64,000 nucleotides of DNA, taken from positions 1,736,001-1,800,000 of the forward strand of contig NZ_CP113939.1 in the NCBI RefSeq assembly GCF_029392315.1, in the 5' to 3' direction. Source of the stretch: Bifidobacterium sp. ESL0690. GTDB taxonomy: Bacteria; Actinomycetota; Actinomycetes; Actinomycetales; Bifidobacteriaceae. The notes beneath the pieces were generated by a model. That model worked only from the letters and a program-made list of their open reading frames with translations, had not been told where the DNA came from and did not search any database. This document shows positions 27,099 to 39,068 of the stretch, in pieces (the first letter of the stretch is position 1; every line of letters starts with the position of its first letter). Both the position numbers and the translations under genes were made by a program.

Positions 27099-28400
27099 CT
27101 ATTGCTTCTTCGATTCCAACGACGGATCGGAGACCGCATTATATTGCAGCCCCGGGGTCATGGGAACCTCAATGCACTCCTCGATGCCGCGTGCCTTGCA
27201 GAAGTCCCGATCAACGGCCTGTGCGGAACTGACCAACGCCGGGCGTTGACCGGCCTCGCTCATCTCCATCCAGCGCTCAAACACCGAACCACCAGGAGCG
27301 CAAGCGGATTTCAAGACGGCGTTACCGTCCTGCCCCACCTTGACAACAATGGCCTGGCGTCGTGCAGCCGGCTCAGGCATATCACGGTATTGCCTTGCCA
27401 AACCCGCGAACGCCTTTCCGATGGGCTTGAGCTCGCCTTGCTCGTCGAAAAGACCGAGATCATGCTCGAAGACAGGGAAATCCTTCATACCTCGGTTCAC
27501 GTCGTGCGAGCACCACCAAGTGATGCCGTAGAGATTTTCGCAATCGAGCACATGTTCCACCGTCTTGCGGCAAAACTCGGGTGTATCCGCCTCGTCGATG
27601 ACATTTTGCGGCGCACCTATTTCCTGAAGCCACACCTGACGACCGGGATCGTCGGCGAACGCCTTCGACAGCTCCGCAAGATACTCCGCATGCCGCAGCG
27701 ATTGGGCGGACAACGGTCCATAATGCTGGGCCGTACCGTTGAACACCCAGGAATGGATGATGGAAATGTCGCCGATATTGCAGGCCTGACGGGAAGTGAA
27801 CGGATGACCGTCCTCATACCAGATGGCATCGTTCTCGCTGTGCATCAACACATGTCCGTTCGCGTGGGCTTTCTGATGCACCGGCGCCATCAGCGCCTCA
27901 AGCCAAGCCTGGACACCGTGTTCGTCGGCGGCCATTCGTCGGGGATGCGTGGCATCGGCGAACTGGTTGCACTCATTGCCGATGTTGAGCCCCTTGAAAT
28001 GCGGGATGTCGGCGAGCGCATCGTAAAGAGCAGATACGAGTTTTGCCTCTGCAGCCACCGCATTATCATCGGTGAACATGCTGCCTTCATGCCAAGAGAC
28101 CAGCCATGAAGGCACGAAATCGAAACTCGACAGATGCCCTTGCAGCACATCCGAATAGACGTCCAGCTCGCGTTCGCTGGCCAGCATCGCCATATGGCGT
28201 ACATCGGCGAGACCATCCTCATTGATCCACGTACGGTTCGGTTGCAGGACCGGCCACAACGGGAAGAGCCTGACATGGTCGACACCGAGGCCCTTGATGG
28301 CGTCCAGATCCCTACGGATACTGTCCCAATCAGGTTTGAGCCAGGTGTAGAACCACCCCGAGGAAGGCGTGTAGTTAACTCCGAATCGCATTCGTTTCAT
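27099..28400 (-). CDS. Glycoside hydrolase family 5, probable beta-mannosidase (GH5_18-like)
   Basis: A 433-residue TIM-barrel retaining glycosidase without signal peptide, hence cytoplasmic. The acid/base is Glu143 in NIGNECNQF and the nucleophile Glu260 in VWLQEIGAP. Its ATG overlaps the stop of the second permease gene (ATGA), so translation is coupled. Known bifidobacterial enzymes of this type in loci with a sugar ABC transporter and GH38 are GH5_18 beta-mannosidases that cut Man-beta-1,4-GlcNAc from N-glycan cores; that assignment here rests on context and general sequence appearance, not on an alignment. The alternative is an endo- or exo-mannanase. Confidence 0.75.
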   Translation of the reverse strand: MKRMRFGVNYTPSSGWFYTWLKPDWDSIRRDLDAIKGLGVDHVRLFPLWPVLQPNRTWINEDGLADVRHMAMLASERELDVYSDVLQGHLSSFDFVPSWLVSWHEGSMFTDDNAVAAEAKLVSALYDALADIPHFKGLNIGNECNQFADATHPRRMAADEHGVQAWLEALMAPVHQKAHANGHVLMHSENDAIWYEDGHPFTSRQACNIGDISIIHSWVFNGTAQHYGPLSAQSLRHAEYLAELSKAFADDPGRQVWLQEIGAPQNVIDEADTPEFCRKTVEHVLDCENLYGITWWCSHDVNRGMKDFPVFEHDLGLFDEQGELKPIGKAFAGLARQYRDMPEPAARRQAIVVKVGQDGNAVLKSACAPGGSVFERWMEMSEAGQRPALVSSAQAVDRDFCKARGIEECIEVPMTPGLQYNAVSDPSLESKKQ

Positions 28401-29236
28401 CCTTTGAGTCCGCCCTTTTCCAGTCCTTGGAAGAAGTAACGCTGGAAGCAGGCGAAGAAGATCAGAATCGGGACGAGCGAGACAAGGGCGCCGGCCGCAA
28501 TCAGACGCGGATCCGAGACGAACATGCCCTTGAGCCTGTTCATGCCCAATGTCAACGTGTAGTTCTTTTCGTCGGAAAGCACGATCAACGGCCACAGGAA
28601 ATCATTCCAGGCGCCGACGAACGAGAAGATACCGACGACGAACATGGTGCCTTTGACCTGCGGGATGCAGATATCCCAGAAACGCTGCCAGAGATTGGCA
28701 CCGTCGACTTCCGCCGCTTCCTCAAGTTCCATGGGAATGGCTCGGAAAGCATTGGTCATCAGCAGGATGTTCAGCGCCCCGACCGTATTGGGCAATGCGA
28801 CCGCAAGAAGCGTGTCCTGCAAGCCGATGCTGCGCAGAATCAGGAACTGCGAGATGATGACGCCCTCGACGGGGATGACCATGGTGCCCATGAACATGCC
28901 GAAGACCAGGCCACGACCGCGCCATTTCAGCCTTCCCAGCGCATAGCCGGCCATGGTGGAGAAAACGACGTTGCCCGCGATGGTGATAATGGCCACGATA
29001 ATGGTGTTGAACATGTAGTGGAATACCGGCACCTGTCGGAAGACCTGCTTGTAGTTCTCCAAGGTAGGCGTCTTGGGAATGACATAAGGCGGCACCGCGT
29101 AAACGTTGTCACCCGGTCCTTTCAGGGACAGGGAGAGCTCCCAGACAAAAGGTCCGACGAGCAATATGAACACCAGTATCAGGACGGCGTATTGAACGAC
29201 CTTACCGACGGTTACGGTTCTGTGTTTCCTGTTCAT
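28397..29236 (-). CDS. Carbohydrate ABC transporter permease (MalG/LacG type)
   Basis: A 279-residue inner-membrane permease with six predicted membrane segments, the first at about 15-35. The ATPase-contact EAA loop is visible in ELEEAADVDGA-like sequence (MELEEAAEVDGANLWQRFWD, about 180-200). It pairs with the upstream permease and the solute-binding lipoprotein to import an oligosaccharide. No ATPase gene is present; bifidobacteria and other Gram-positives usually share one MsmK-type ATPase among such importers. It overlaps both the GH5 gene and the preceding permease gene by four bases. Confidence 0.93.
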   Translation of the reverse strand: MNRKHRTVTVGKVVQYAVLILVFILLVGPFVWELSLSLKGPGDNVYAVPPYVIPKTPTLENYKQVFRQVPVFHYMFNTIIVAIITIAGNVVFSTMAGYALGRLKWRGRGLVFGMFMGTMVIPVEGVIISQFLILRSIGLQDTLLAVALPNTVGALNILLMTNAFRAIPMELEEAAEVDGANLWQRFWDICIPQVKGTMFVVGIFSFVGAWNDFLWPLIVLSDEKNYTLTLGMNRLKGMFVSDPRLIAAGALVSLVPILIFFACFQRYFFQGLEKGGLKG

Positions 29237-30213
29237 ACCTCGTCATCTCCTCTCCTCTGCACGATCTGCTGAATGATGAGCAGGGCACCGACGATGACAA
29301 GCACGATGATCGACAGTGCACTGGCATAGCCGGTATGGGCCTGGATGCCCGTGCCTTCCTGCTGGATCAACATGGACATGGTGATGTCTTTGCCGCCTGG
29401 CCCGGCCGTGCCGTTGGTCAGCACATAGATTTCGTTGAACACGCGGAACGCGGCGATGGTCGAAAGCATCAGGATCAGCATGATGGTCGAACGCACGCCG
29501 GGCATGGTCACGTACAGGAACTGGCGAACGGGACCGGCTCCGTCAAGCGAGGCAGCCTCGTAGAGCGAATCATCGATATTGGCCAAGGCCGTCAGATAGA
29601 TGACCATGTAGTAGCCCAAGCCCAGCCAGATCGTCACAAACATCGCGCTGAAGAGAATCAGCCAGCGGTCGCTTAAGAACGGGATCGGCTTGGTGATGAT
29701 ATGCATGGCCTCAAGGCAGGAGTTGACCAGGCCTTTGGTGTCCAGAAGATTCGTCCAGATCATGCCGACGACCACGGCGCTCATCACCACCGGCGTATAG
29801 AACGAGGTGCGGAAGAAGCCCATGATCTTGGAATTGCCCTTGACCATATTGGCCAGGATGAGGGGTAGCACCACCATGAACGGCACCACGCAGATCACGT
29901 ACAGCGAGGAATTGAGCAACGCGGTCCAGAAGTATTCGTCGTGGAAGATTTCGATGAAGTTCTGCAGCCCGATGAACTTGCCCGGTACCAGCAATGTCGA
30001 ATCGGTGAACGCCAAGCGGAACGTGTTGAGCGCCGCTATCACCACGAAGACGAAGACGATGAAGCACGCCGGGAAAACGAAAAGATAGGGAGCCAAGGTC
30101 GTGCCCCAGGAGCGTTTGGGCTTCCCTGCCTTGGATTCCCCATCATGCCCGGCGGTCGGGCCGGAGGCCGAAGCCTCTGGCCCGACACTTGAATCAGCCG
30201 AGTGTTTCATCAC
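29233..30213 (-). CDS. Carbohydrate ABC transporter permease (MalF/LacF type)
   Basis: A 326-residue membrane permease. After a polar N-terminal stretch of about 35 residues, six hydrophobic segments follow, with the EAA loop at DDSLYEAASLDGAGPVRQFL (about 220-240). It overlaps the neighbouring genes on both sides by four bases, so the four-gene set SBP-permease-permease-GH5 is one tightly coupled operon read from the promoter near 31600. Confidence 0.93.
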   Translation of the reverse strand: MMKHSADSSVGPEASASGPTAGHDGESKAGKPKRSWGTTLAPYLFVFPACFIVFVFVVIAALNTFRLAFTDSTLLVPGKFIGLQNFIEIFHDEYFWTALLNSSLYVICVVPFMVVLPLILANMVKGNSKIMGFFRTSFYTPVVMSAVVVGMIWTNLLDTKGLVNSCLEAMHIITKPIPFLSDRWLILFSAMFVTIWLGLGYYMVIYLTALANIDDSLYEAASLDGAGPVRQFLYVTMPGVRSTIMLILMLSTIAAFRVFNEIYVLTNGTAGPGGKDITMSMLIQQEGTGIQAHTGYASALSIIVLVIVGALLIIQQIVQRRGDDEV

Positions 30214-31496
30214 TTATTGAGTTTCTCGTTGGCGTAATTGACGCTCTTGTCGAGCGCCTGCTTGGCGGTCAGCTGACCTTGCAGCGCCAAGGCGACCTGC
30301 TGCTGAATGTAAAGGCTGCCTGCTTCGTCGGTGAACTGCGGAGGACGGCTGGCGAAGCCCTTCTTCACCTCGTCGAGCGTGATCTTCAGAGCCTTGCCCT
30401 GCAGGGTGCTCTCGTCGATCTTCTGATAGTAGGGATCCTCGAGCCCGCCCTTGCTGGACGGGAAGGTGTTGGACTTCTTGGCGAACTCCAGCTGGTTCTT
30501 CGAGTTGGTGACATACTGGGCGAACTTCATGGCGGCATCCTTGTGCTTGGACTGCGAGCTGACGCTCAGCATCTCATAGGAGACGTAGACGGAACGACCG
30601 ATATCGCTGATCTTCGGTCCGACGGTCAGGTTGTTGAACAGATCCGGGGAGTTCTTCTTGAAGTCATCGGCGGAGTATGCGCTGCCGCTCATGGAAACGA
30701 GGGAACCCTTCTGGAAGAACTCGCCCTGCTGCGACCACTGGACGCTCAGAGCCTCGCGGGGAATGCCACCGGCCTTGTAAAGGTCGACGAAGCGCTGGAC
30801 CAAGGCGACGGCCTTTGGACTATTGAAGACGTACTTGGTCTCGTTGTCGTTCATGATCGGGACGCCTGCAGCCGACAGATCGGCGCTGCCGCCGCCTGTC
30901 AGGGTCGACATATACGCGCCGCAATGGCTTTTGACCATGGTATTGGCCTGTTCGAAGTAATCGTCATAAGTCACCGGCAGCTTGTTGGGATCGAGGCCGC
31001 ACTGTTGCATAAGCTTCGTGTTGTAATACATAGGACCATCGTTGACATACCATGGGAATCCATAGGCAGCCTTTTCGATCTTCTTGCCCTGGAAGGTCAC
31101 GGCCTTCCATGCATTGGGATAGAACTGCTTCTGCGCTGAAGGGTCTTCCTTGCTGACATTGGCCAGTGCGCCGGCCTTGGCCAGGCCATACTGCAGCGAG
31201 GGAGCGGCGTCGACGATGTCGGGAAGCTCGTTGGACGCGGCCTGCGAGGAGAGCTTCTGCTCGTAATTGTCCGAGGGCTGATCCATCCATTTGATGGTGA
31301 CGTCCGGGTTCGCCTTTTCATAGGCGGCGATGAGTCCCTTGAAATACGGGGTGTACTTGTCGTTTTTCAGATTCCACGTCTGGAACGATACCTCGGTCTT
31401 GCCACCCGCACTATTACTGGAATTGCCGCAAGCCGCCACAGAAAGCAACATCGCTGCGGCGCCGGTAACGGCCACGATTTTTTTCAGAGAAAACAT
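30210..31496 (-). CDS. ABC transporter sugar-binding lipoprotein
   Basis: A 428-residue extracellular solute-binding protein (family 1, CUT1 type). It begins with a lipoprotein signal: basic residues, hydrophobic core and the lipobox LSVAAC, so Cys23 would be lipidated and the protein anchored to the outer face of the membrane. It captures the oligosaccharide for the two downstream permeases. The genes around it indicate a mannose/GlcNAc oligosaccharide ligand. The ribosome-binding site AGAAAGGA precedes the ATG. A perfect 26-bp dyad overlapping its promoter points to repression by a LacI-type regulator. Confidence 0.93.
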   Translation of the reverse strand: MFSLKKIVAVTGAAAMLLSVAACGNSSNSAGGKTEVSFQTWNLKNDKYTPYFKGLIAAYEKANPDVTIKWMDQPSDNYEQKLSSQAASNELPDIVDAAPSLQYGLAKAGALANVSKEDPSAQKQFYPNAWKAVTFQGKKIEKAAYGFPWYVNDGPMYYNTKLMQQCGLDPNKLPVTYDDYFEQANTMVKSHCGAYMSTLTGGGSADLSAAGVPIMNDNETKYVFNSPKAVALVQRFVDLYKAGGIPREALSVQWSQQGEFFQKGSLVSMSGSAYSADDFKKNSPDLFNNLTVGPKISDIGRSVYVSYEMLSVSSQSKHKDAAMKFAQYVTNSKNQLEFAKKSNTFPSSKGGLEDPYYQKIDESTLQGKALKITLDEVKKGFASRPPQFTDEAGSLYIQQQVALALQGQLTAKQALDKSVNYANEKLNK

Positions 31497-31565
31497 CTGT
31501 TTTCCTTTCTTCTTATTTCTGTCCTACTCTGGACATCAAAGCGCAGAATCGTCATATAAATGAAG

Positions 31566-31591
31566 ATATAACTAAAACGCTTTAGTTATAT
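31566..31591. promoter_or_regulatory. LacI-type operator, perfect 26-bp dyad before transporter operon
   Basis: Eleven-base arms flank a four-base centre (ACGC); the core is CTAAAACGCTTTAG. It starts 70 bases upstream of the binding-protein gene and overlaps the -10 element of the predicted promoter, the classic place for a repressor. Confidence 0.85.
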
Positions 31592-31618
31592 TAAAGACTT
31601 TTTCATCCGTTTTGTCAA
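31590..31618 (-). promoter_or_regulatory. Promoter of the glycan transporter operon
   Basis: On the minus strand a TTGACA -35 element (31613-31618) stands 17 bases from a TTTAAT -10 element (31590-31595). The palindromic operator begins at the -10 end. Confidence 0.75.
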
Positions 31619-31746
31619 ATCGTTAACGACCAATCGTGTGTCGTCAATCCAGCTATACAAAATCGTCATTAACCTTGAATTGCCATACATTTACAAGGTA
31701 TTCAACCACTTCTGCCCCTAGCTTTCACCGCTCTGTCCCGACAAGA

Positions 31747-31794
31747 AGTGAATAGACGCATATTTTCAACACTTAAGTCGCGTCTTTATTCACT
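31747..31794. terminator. Imperfect hairpin after GH38 gene, possible terminator
   Basis: AGTGAATAGACGC pairs with GCGTCTTTATTCACT (one two-base bulge) around an 18-base loop. It lies 51-98 bases after the GH38 stop. There is no clear T-run. The rest of the 348-base gap 31497-31844 holds the transporter promoter and operator and no gene. Confidence 0.35.
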
Positions 31795-31844
31795 CCTCAT
31801 CGTAACTTTATCGGTTAAGTTCCACAGACCTCTTGCTCGACCTT

Positions 31845-34800
31845 TTATCTGGTGATGCGTAACGTCGCTTGCTCAAACGGGCGGAACTTTAATATCGCGC
31901 CTTGCACGCTCCGCACGCCAGCCAAAACCCTTGGCAAGTCTGCCGGCAATGACTCGTCATCCTCCAATTCGCTGACTTCACGGACCTTGGCTTCGGCCAG
32001 CTCATCGCAGACGTGCAATGTGCCGCTTGCCTCTCCCCCGGCAGGCTCATAAAGCCGCAGGATGAGATCGCCCGAACCGTCATCGGCCATCTTCACCCAA
32101 TCCAACACAATGTCACCCTTGTCGGCCTCGATCGAAGCCAAGGGACCGAAAGCGGGGATTGCAGTGAACGTCGGAGCGTTGAGACGAGAGGCTTGTGCAA
32201 GCGTCTCTTCGACACTGGCGTCGGCCAGAAGAGACCATGCGAATTCATGGTGGCCCTGATCGGTGTGCGGATCGGGATAAAGCGGCGCCGAAAGCAGGGA
32301 GAGACGCACCATCGTGCCTCGCGAAGGTGCCGTGACTTCATCGACATCTTGCGCAGTGTTGGCACCGACGACATTGCCGATCGGGCTCACATCCGAGCCG
32401 TAAGTCGTGGCGTTAACCACGGCTGCGGCATAACCGGATTCGGCAAGACGCACGAAACGGTGGGTGCAGCTTTCGAACTTCGCCTCATCGCTGCGCGAGT
32501 TCTTCTCAACCGGCCGTTCGACCAAACCGTATTGCGCCTCGTACTGGGCGTTGCGCGCGTCCAGAGCCAACGGCAGGTCGACTTTGAGGAAATGCTCCTG
32601 AATATGCCAATCCACACCAGCTTCGAAATCGAGGGCGCGGGAGCCGGGATGAAGGATGATTCGCGTTTCGATATCGACACCGGCAGCGTGGGCCTTGACC
32701 GTTGCCACTGCCGCACCGTCGGACTCGTTCCTGGTCACTTCGACCAGCTTGGACTCATCCAAGCCATTGGCCATCAGGAAGGCGTCACGATGGATGTCCC
32801 AGGCATCCCACTGATACGGCTCGTCACGCAACAGCTCATAACGGCCCAGACGGGTTCCGACAGGCACCAGCTGACGTCCGGCCTTCTCATCGACCAACGA
32901 CGATACAGTGCCGTCGGCCTCGATCTTGACACTGAGCAAACCGTTGGACATGGTCGCGGTGCCGTCGTCATTACGTTCCGCCTGCACCTTGTCAGGTGCG
33001 ATGGTATCCGGGACTTCGGGCGCGGACGCCAAATTCAGCTCGCGGTCACCGGCAGGAAGATTCTCGATCCGGTCAGCCCACACGTTGCGCACGGCATGTG
33101 CGTTTTCGCCAGATTGCACGGACCAGGCTTCGCCTTCATCGCCGTCGGCCACAGGAAGCACGACGGCATCTCGCATCACCGGCAGCTGCGGACTGGCCTT
33201 GTGGACGGCGGCCGCAGCCTCGTCGGCAATAGCGTAAAGCGCACGAATATCGCGCTGGTATTCCTCACGGGCCTGGCGTTCCGCCCATGCGAGCGCCGAG
33301 CCGGGAAGAATGTCGTGGAACTGGTTCAAGAGCAGCGTCTTCCAGATGGCATCAAGCCGTTCGCGCGGATAAGCATAGTCAGGGTCCTTCAGGCTGGCCG
33401 CGGCGCACAGGTATTCGACCACGCGCAGCATCGATTCCTCCTGACGGCAACCGCGTTTCATGTCCTGCTGCGCGGTCAGCGTGGCACGATGCAGCTCGAG
33501 GTACAGCTCACCGCGATACATCGGCGTTTCGCCCCGGGCGTTGTCGACGATGTCATGGCGGACCTTTGCATACAGATCGTCAGGTGTGCCGAAATCGATC
33601 TGCGGCACGCCTTCAAGGTCACGCATGCGGCGGATTCGGCTGTTCATCTCGCGCGTGGGGCCGCCACCGCCGTCGCCGTAACCGTAGAGCATGATGGCAT
33701 GGTCTGAAAGATCCTTGTCGAGATAGTTCTTCTGCGAATAGACGACATCCTTGACCTCGACCGGCGAATCATAGGTATCCGACGGCGGGAAATGGGTGAG
33801 GACGCCGGTGCCGTCGATACCTTGCCAGATGAAGGAATGATGCGGGAACTTCGTGGTGTCGTTCCACGAGATCTTCTGCGTGAGGAACCATTCGTAGCCG
33901 GCCCGGCGCGCGATCTGGGGCCAGGAACCGGTGTAGCCGAAACTGTCGGGAAGCCATACGCCGCGGGCTTTTGCCCCCAAATGCTCTTTGAAATAGCGCT
34001 GGCCAAAACTGATCTGACGAATCAACGACTCGCCGGATGGCACCATGCCGTCGGATTCGACCCACATGCCGCCGACGGGCACGAACCGGCCTTCCGCAAT
34101 CCGCGCCTGCACACGTTTGAAAAGATCGGGATGTTCCTCCTCGAGCCAGGCATACTGCTGCGCCGAACTCATGGCGTAGATGAAATCGGGATCCTCGTCC
34201 ATCAGCGCCAGGACGTTGGAAACGGTGCGGGCCACCTTGCGCTTGGTCTCACGCACCGGCCAAAGCCATGCGGAATCGATATGGGCATGGGCGACGGCGG
34301 TGTGCTTGACGCTGGAATGCGCGGCGTGCTTGGAAAGGACGTCGGCCAGCTCGGCTCGCGCGGGAGCCACCGTGCCCGCCAGGTCGCGTTCGTCGTAGAC
34401 ATTGAGCGAACGCTGGAGTGCCTTGGAAAGCTGCCAATAGCGCGGATTGTCGTCACTGAGCTCGCGGATGAGGGATGAGACGACTTCAAGATCCATCCGG
34501 TATTCATACAGGTCGGTATTGAACACACAGACGTCCATACGCCGCAAGGTATACGGCTGATCAGGCCGGCCGGTCGGGCCTTCGCCGAGTGGTGTGGGCG
34601 AATAGGGCGTGGGCCCTTCCACGACAGGATTCGCGGCAGCCTCAAGATAGATGGTGAACCCGCCGTCCCGATCGATATCGATATGCCTGGTGCCATCGGC
34701 ATCAATCAGCGGAACCCAGCCGTTTCGAGGATTGATGGCCTTGATGACTTTGTCGTCGGCACGATAGGCCAACGCCTCGGACTGGAATCCCGGACCACGT

Positions 34801-35111
34801 TCGCTGAGCCATCCCAGATCGGCCAGAAGCTCGACCTTTTTGCCATTGACGGCATCGAGGTCGATGCGCCCTTTGACTTCGAACCACGTCGTTCCCCAAG
34901 TCGTGCCCCAAAGCCCGGGAACCTCGAACGGCTTGAAATCCACCTGTCCCTCACGCGCACGCTCAAGGAAGCGCCGATACGGTTCCGGCTCGCCGGGATT
35001 GGCGGCGCTGCGCAGCTGGCAATGGCAGAGCACGGAATGGATATGCGGGTCGAGACGCTGCTGGAGCACACGATCACAACGCGAGAGCTCCTGGTCAGGA
35101 ACAAGAAACAT
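31845..35111 (-). CDS. Alpha-mannosidase, GH38
   Basis: A 1088-residue cytoplasmic GH38 enzyme that removes alpha-linked mannose from imported glycans. An N-terminal lectin-like extension precedes the catalytic barrel; the zinc-binding HAHIDSAWLWP is near residue 275, and the catalytic nucleophile Asp is in LPDSFGYTG near 388. Beta-rich middle and C-terminal domains follow. No signal peptide is present. It has its own upstream LacI-type operator (35207-35220) about 96 bases before the ATG, next to a second, different palindrome. The gene is followed by the transporter operon and GH5, which fits stepwise trimming of N-glycan-like substrates. Confidence 0.93.
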   Translation of the reverse strand: MFLVPDQELSRCDRVLQQRLDPHIHSVLCHCQLRSAANPGEPEPYRRFLERAREGQVDFKPFEVPGLWGTTWGTTWFEVKGRIDLDAVNGKKVELLADLGWLSERGPGFQSEALAYRADDKVIKAINPRNGWVPLIDADGTRHIDIDRDGGFTIYLEAAANPVVEGPTPYSPTPLGEGPTGRPDQPYTLRRMDVCVFNTDLYEYRMDLEVVSSLIRELSDDNPRYWQLSKALQRSLNVYDERDLAGTVAPARAELADVLSKHAAHSSVKHTAVAHAHIDSAWLWPVRETKRKVARTVSNVLALMDEDPDFIYAMSSAQQYAWLEEEHPDLFKRVQARIAEGRFVPVGGMWVESDGMVPSGESLIRQISFGQRYFKEHLGAKARGVWLPDSFGYTGSWPQIARRAGYEWFLTQKISWNDTTKFPHHSFIWQGIDGTGVLTHFPPSDTYDSPVEVKDVVYSQKNYLDKDLSDHAIMLYGYGDGGGGPTREMNSRIRRMRDLEGVPQIDFGTPDDLYAKVRHDIVDNARGETPMYRGELYLELHRATLTAQQDMKRGCRQEESMLRVVEYLCAAASLKDPDYAYPRERLDAIWKTLLLNQFHDILPGSALAWAERQAREEYQRDIRALYAIADEAAAAVHKASPQLPVMRDAVVLPVADGDEGEAWSVQSGENAHAVRNVWADRIENLPAGDRELNLASAPEVPDTIAPDKVQAERNDDGTATMSNGLLSVKIEADGTVSSLVDEKAGRQLVPVGTRLGRYELLRDEPYQWDAWDIHRDAFLMANGLDESKLVEVTRNESDGAAVATVKAHAAGVDIETRIILHPGSRALDFEAGVDWHIQEHFLKVDLPLALDARNAQYEAQYGLVERPVEKNSRSDEAKFESCTHRFVRLAESGYAAAVVNATTYGSDVSPIGNVVGANTAQDVDEVTAPSRGTMVRLSLLSAPLYPDPHTDQGHHEFAWSLLADASVEETLAQASRLNAPTFTAIPAFGPLASIEADKGDIVLDWVKMADDGSGDLILRLYEPAGGEASGTLHVCDELAEAKVREVSELEDDESLPADLPRVLAGVRSVQGAILKFRPFEQATLRITR

Positions 35112-35160
35112 GGATGAAGCCTTTCTTGGAAATGATCGATTACCGACCGAACCGCAACGT

Positions 35161-35175
35161 CCGGTACGTTACCGG
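35161..35175. promoter_or_regulatory. Second palindrome upstream of GH38 gene
   Basis: CCGGTACGTTACCGG is a perfect dyad (six-base arms, three-base centre) located 50 bases before the GH38 start, downstream of the LacI-type operator. It may bind another regulator or affect the mRNA leader. Confidence 0.4.
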
Positions 35176-35206
35176 TTTGTGTTTCTGTTTTACAAGAATG
35201 AGAGGA

Positions 35207-35220
35207 CTAAAACGGTTTAG
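35207..35220. promoter_or_regulatory. LacI-type operator before GH38 gene
   Basis: CTAAAACGGTTTAG differs from the transporter operator core at a single base. It lies 96 bases upstream of the GH38 ATG, so both transcription units are probably controlled by the same regulator. Confidence 0.8.
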
Positions 35221-35289
35221 TTAATGTCGGCGTGTCACTTCATTCCGATAACGATATCTCGGCATAGCCCGTAGCGGGCCAAAGCCCAT

Positions 35290-36090
35290 CTATATGGTTC
35301 CCACCGCTTCGACAGACCGACGGACCATCGCCGGATCGGTGCGCTCGACCAAAGCACTGGCACCACCGCCACCGGGGCCACCTGCCGAGTGAATCTGCAA
35401 ACGCGCGGAAAGATGCAACGCATCGACTCCGGTCATCGAAAGCTTCGCCATTGATTTCGGATACACGCCTCCCCCGGCCATGATCTGGATACGGCCATCA
35501 GCCTTCTCCACCAAACGTGCGATGGTCGCCGCGCCGGCAGGTGCACTGCGAGCCCCACCGGAAGTGAGGACTCTTGTATAGCCTAATGAAATCAACGTCT
35601 CCAAAGCGTCATCCTGATTTCTGGCCACATCGAAGGCGCGGTGGAACACCACGTCGACCCTTCGTCCCAAACGATCCGCCTGGGCATGCGCCTCGTCGAT
35701 AAGGTCGCGGGCGAAACCCAAATCGATATCTCCGCGCCTGTCAAGTCCGCCGACGACCACTCCGCTCGCCCCAGCTTCCAGCGCAGATCCAATCTCCGCC
35801 AGCTGGGTCACCTTTTCGTCCCGGTCGAACACGAAATCACCGCCTCGCGAACGAATCAGCACTTCCGCCCCCAGCCGGACACCAGCCTGCGCACAAAGCC
35901 TGATCGTTCCATAACTGGGCGTGATTCCGCCGGTAGCCCCTAACGCCGCGCACACCTCAATGCGGTCCGCACCTTCATGGGCCGCAATATGCGCTCCCTG
36001 CAGATCCTGCACCGCGATTTCCAAAACGGGACGATGCCTACCGCGTTTTCCTGTTGATTCCGCTTCATTGCCGTACTGTTTGCCGGTCAT
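35290..36090 (-). CDS. cutC: CutC family protein
   Basis: A 266-residue TIM-barrel protein with the CutC-type sequence LEIAVQDLQGAHIAAHEGAD, followed by ALGATGGITPSYG, VVVGGLDRRGDID, VVFHRAFDVA, LTSGGARSAP and IQIMAGGGV. CutC was named for copper homeostasis in E. coli, but its biochemical activity is not established. Here it lies 43 bases downstream of the lnpC-like gene and in line with nahK, amid glycan genes, with no copper genes nearby. This context suggests a role in sugar metabolism (inference). The C-terminus has a Gly-rich GGPGGGG stretch. Confidence 0.85.
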   Translation of the reverse strand: MTGKQYGNEAESTGKRGRHRPVLEIAVQDLQGAHIAAHEGADRIEVCAALGATGGITPSYGTIRLCAQAGVRLGAEVLIRSRGGDFVFDRDEKVTQLAEIGSALEAGASGVVVGGLDRRGDIDLGFARDLIDEAHAQADRLGRRVDVVFHRAFDVARNQDDALETLISLGYTRVLTSGGARSAPAGAATIARLVEKADGRIQIMAGGGVYPKSMAKLSMTGVDALHLSARLQIHSAGGPGGGGASALVERTDPAMVRRSVEAVGTI

Positions 36091-36133
36091 ATCCTGATTC
36101 CTTACGTGATTAGTATCTGGTCATAGATAACAG

Positions 36134-39068
<2,935 letters not shown>

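Noticed and set aside
32013..33707. A 564-codon open frame opposite GH38
   Set aside because: It is antisense to conserved catalytic domain sequence with no initiation signal; a shadow of the mannosidase gene.
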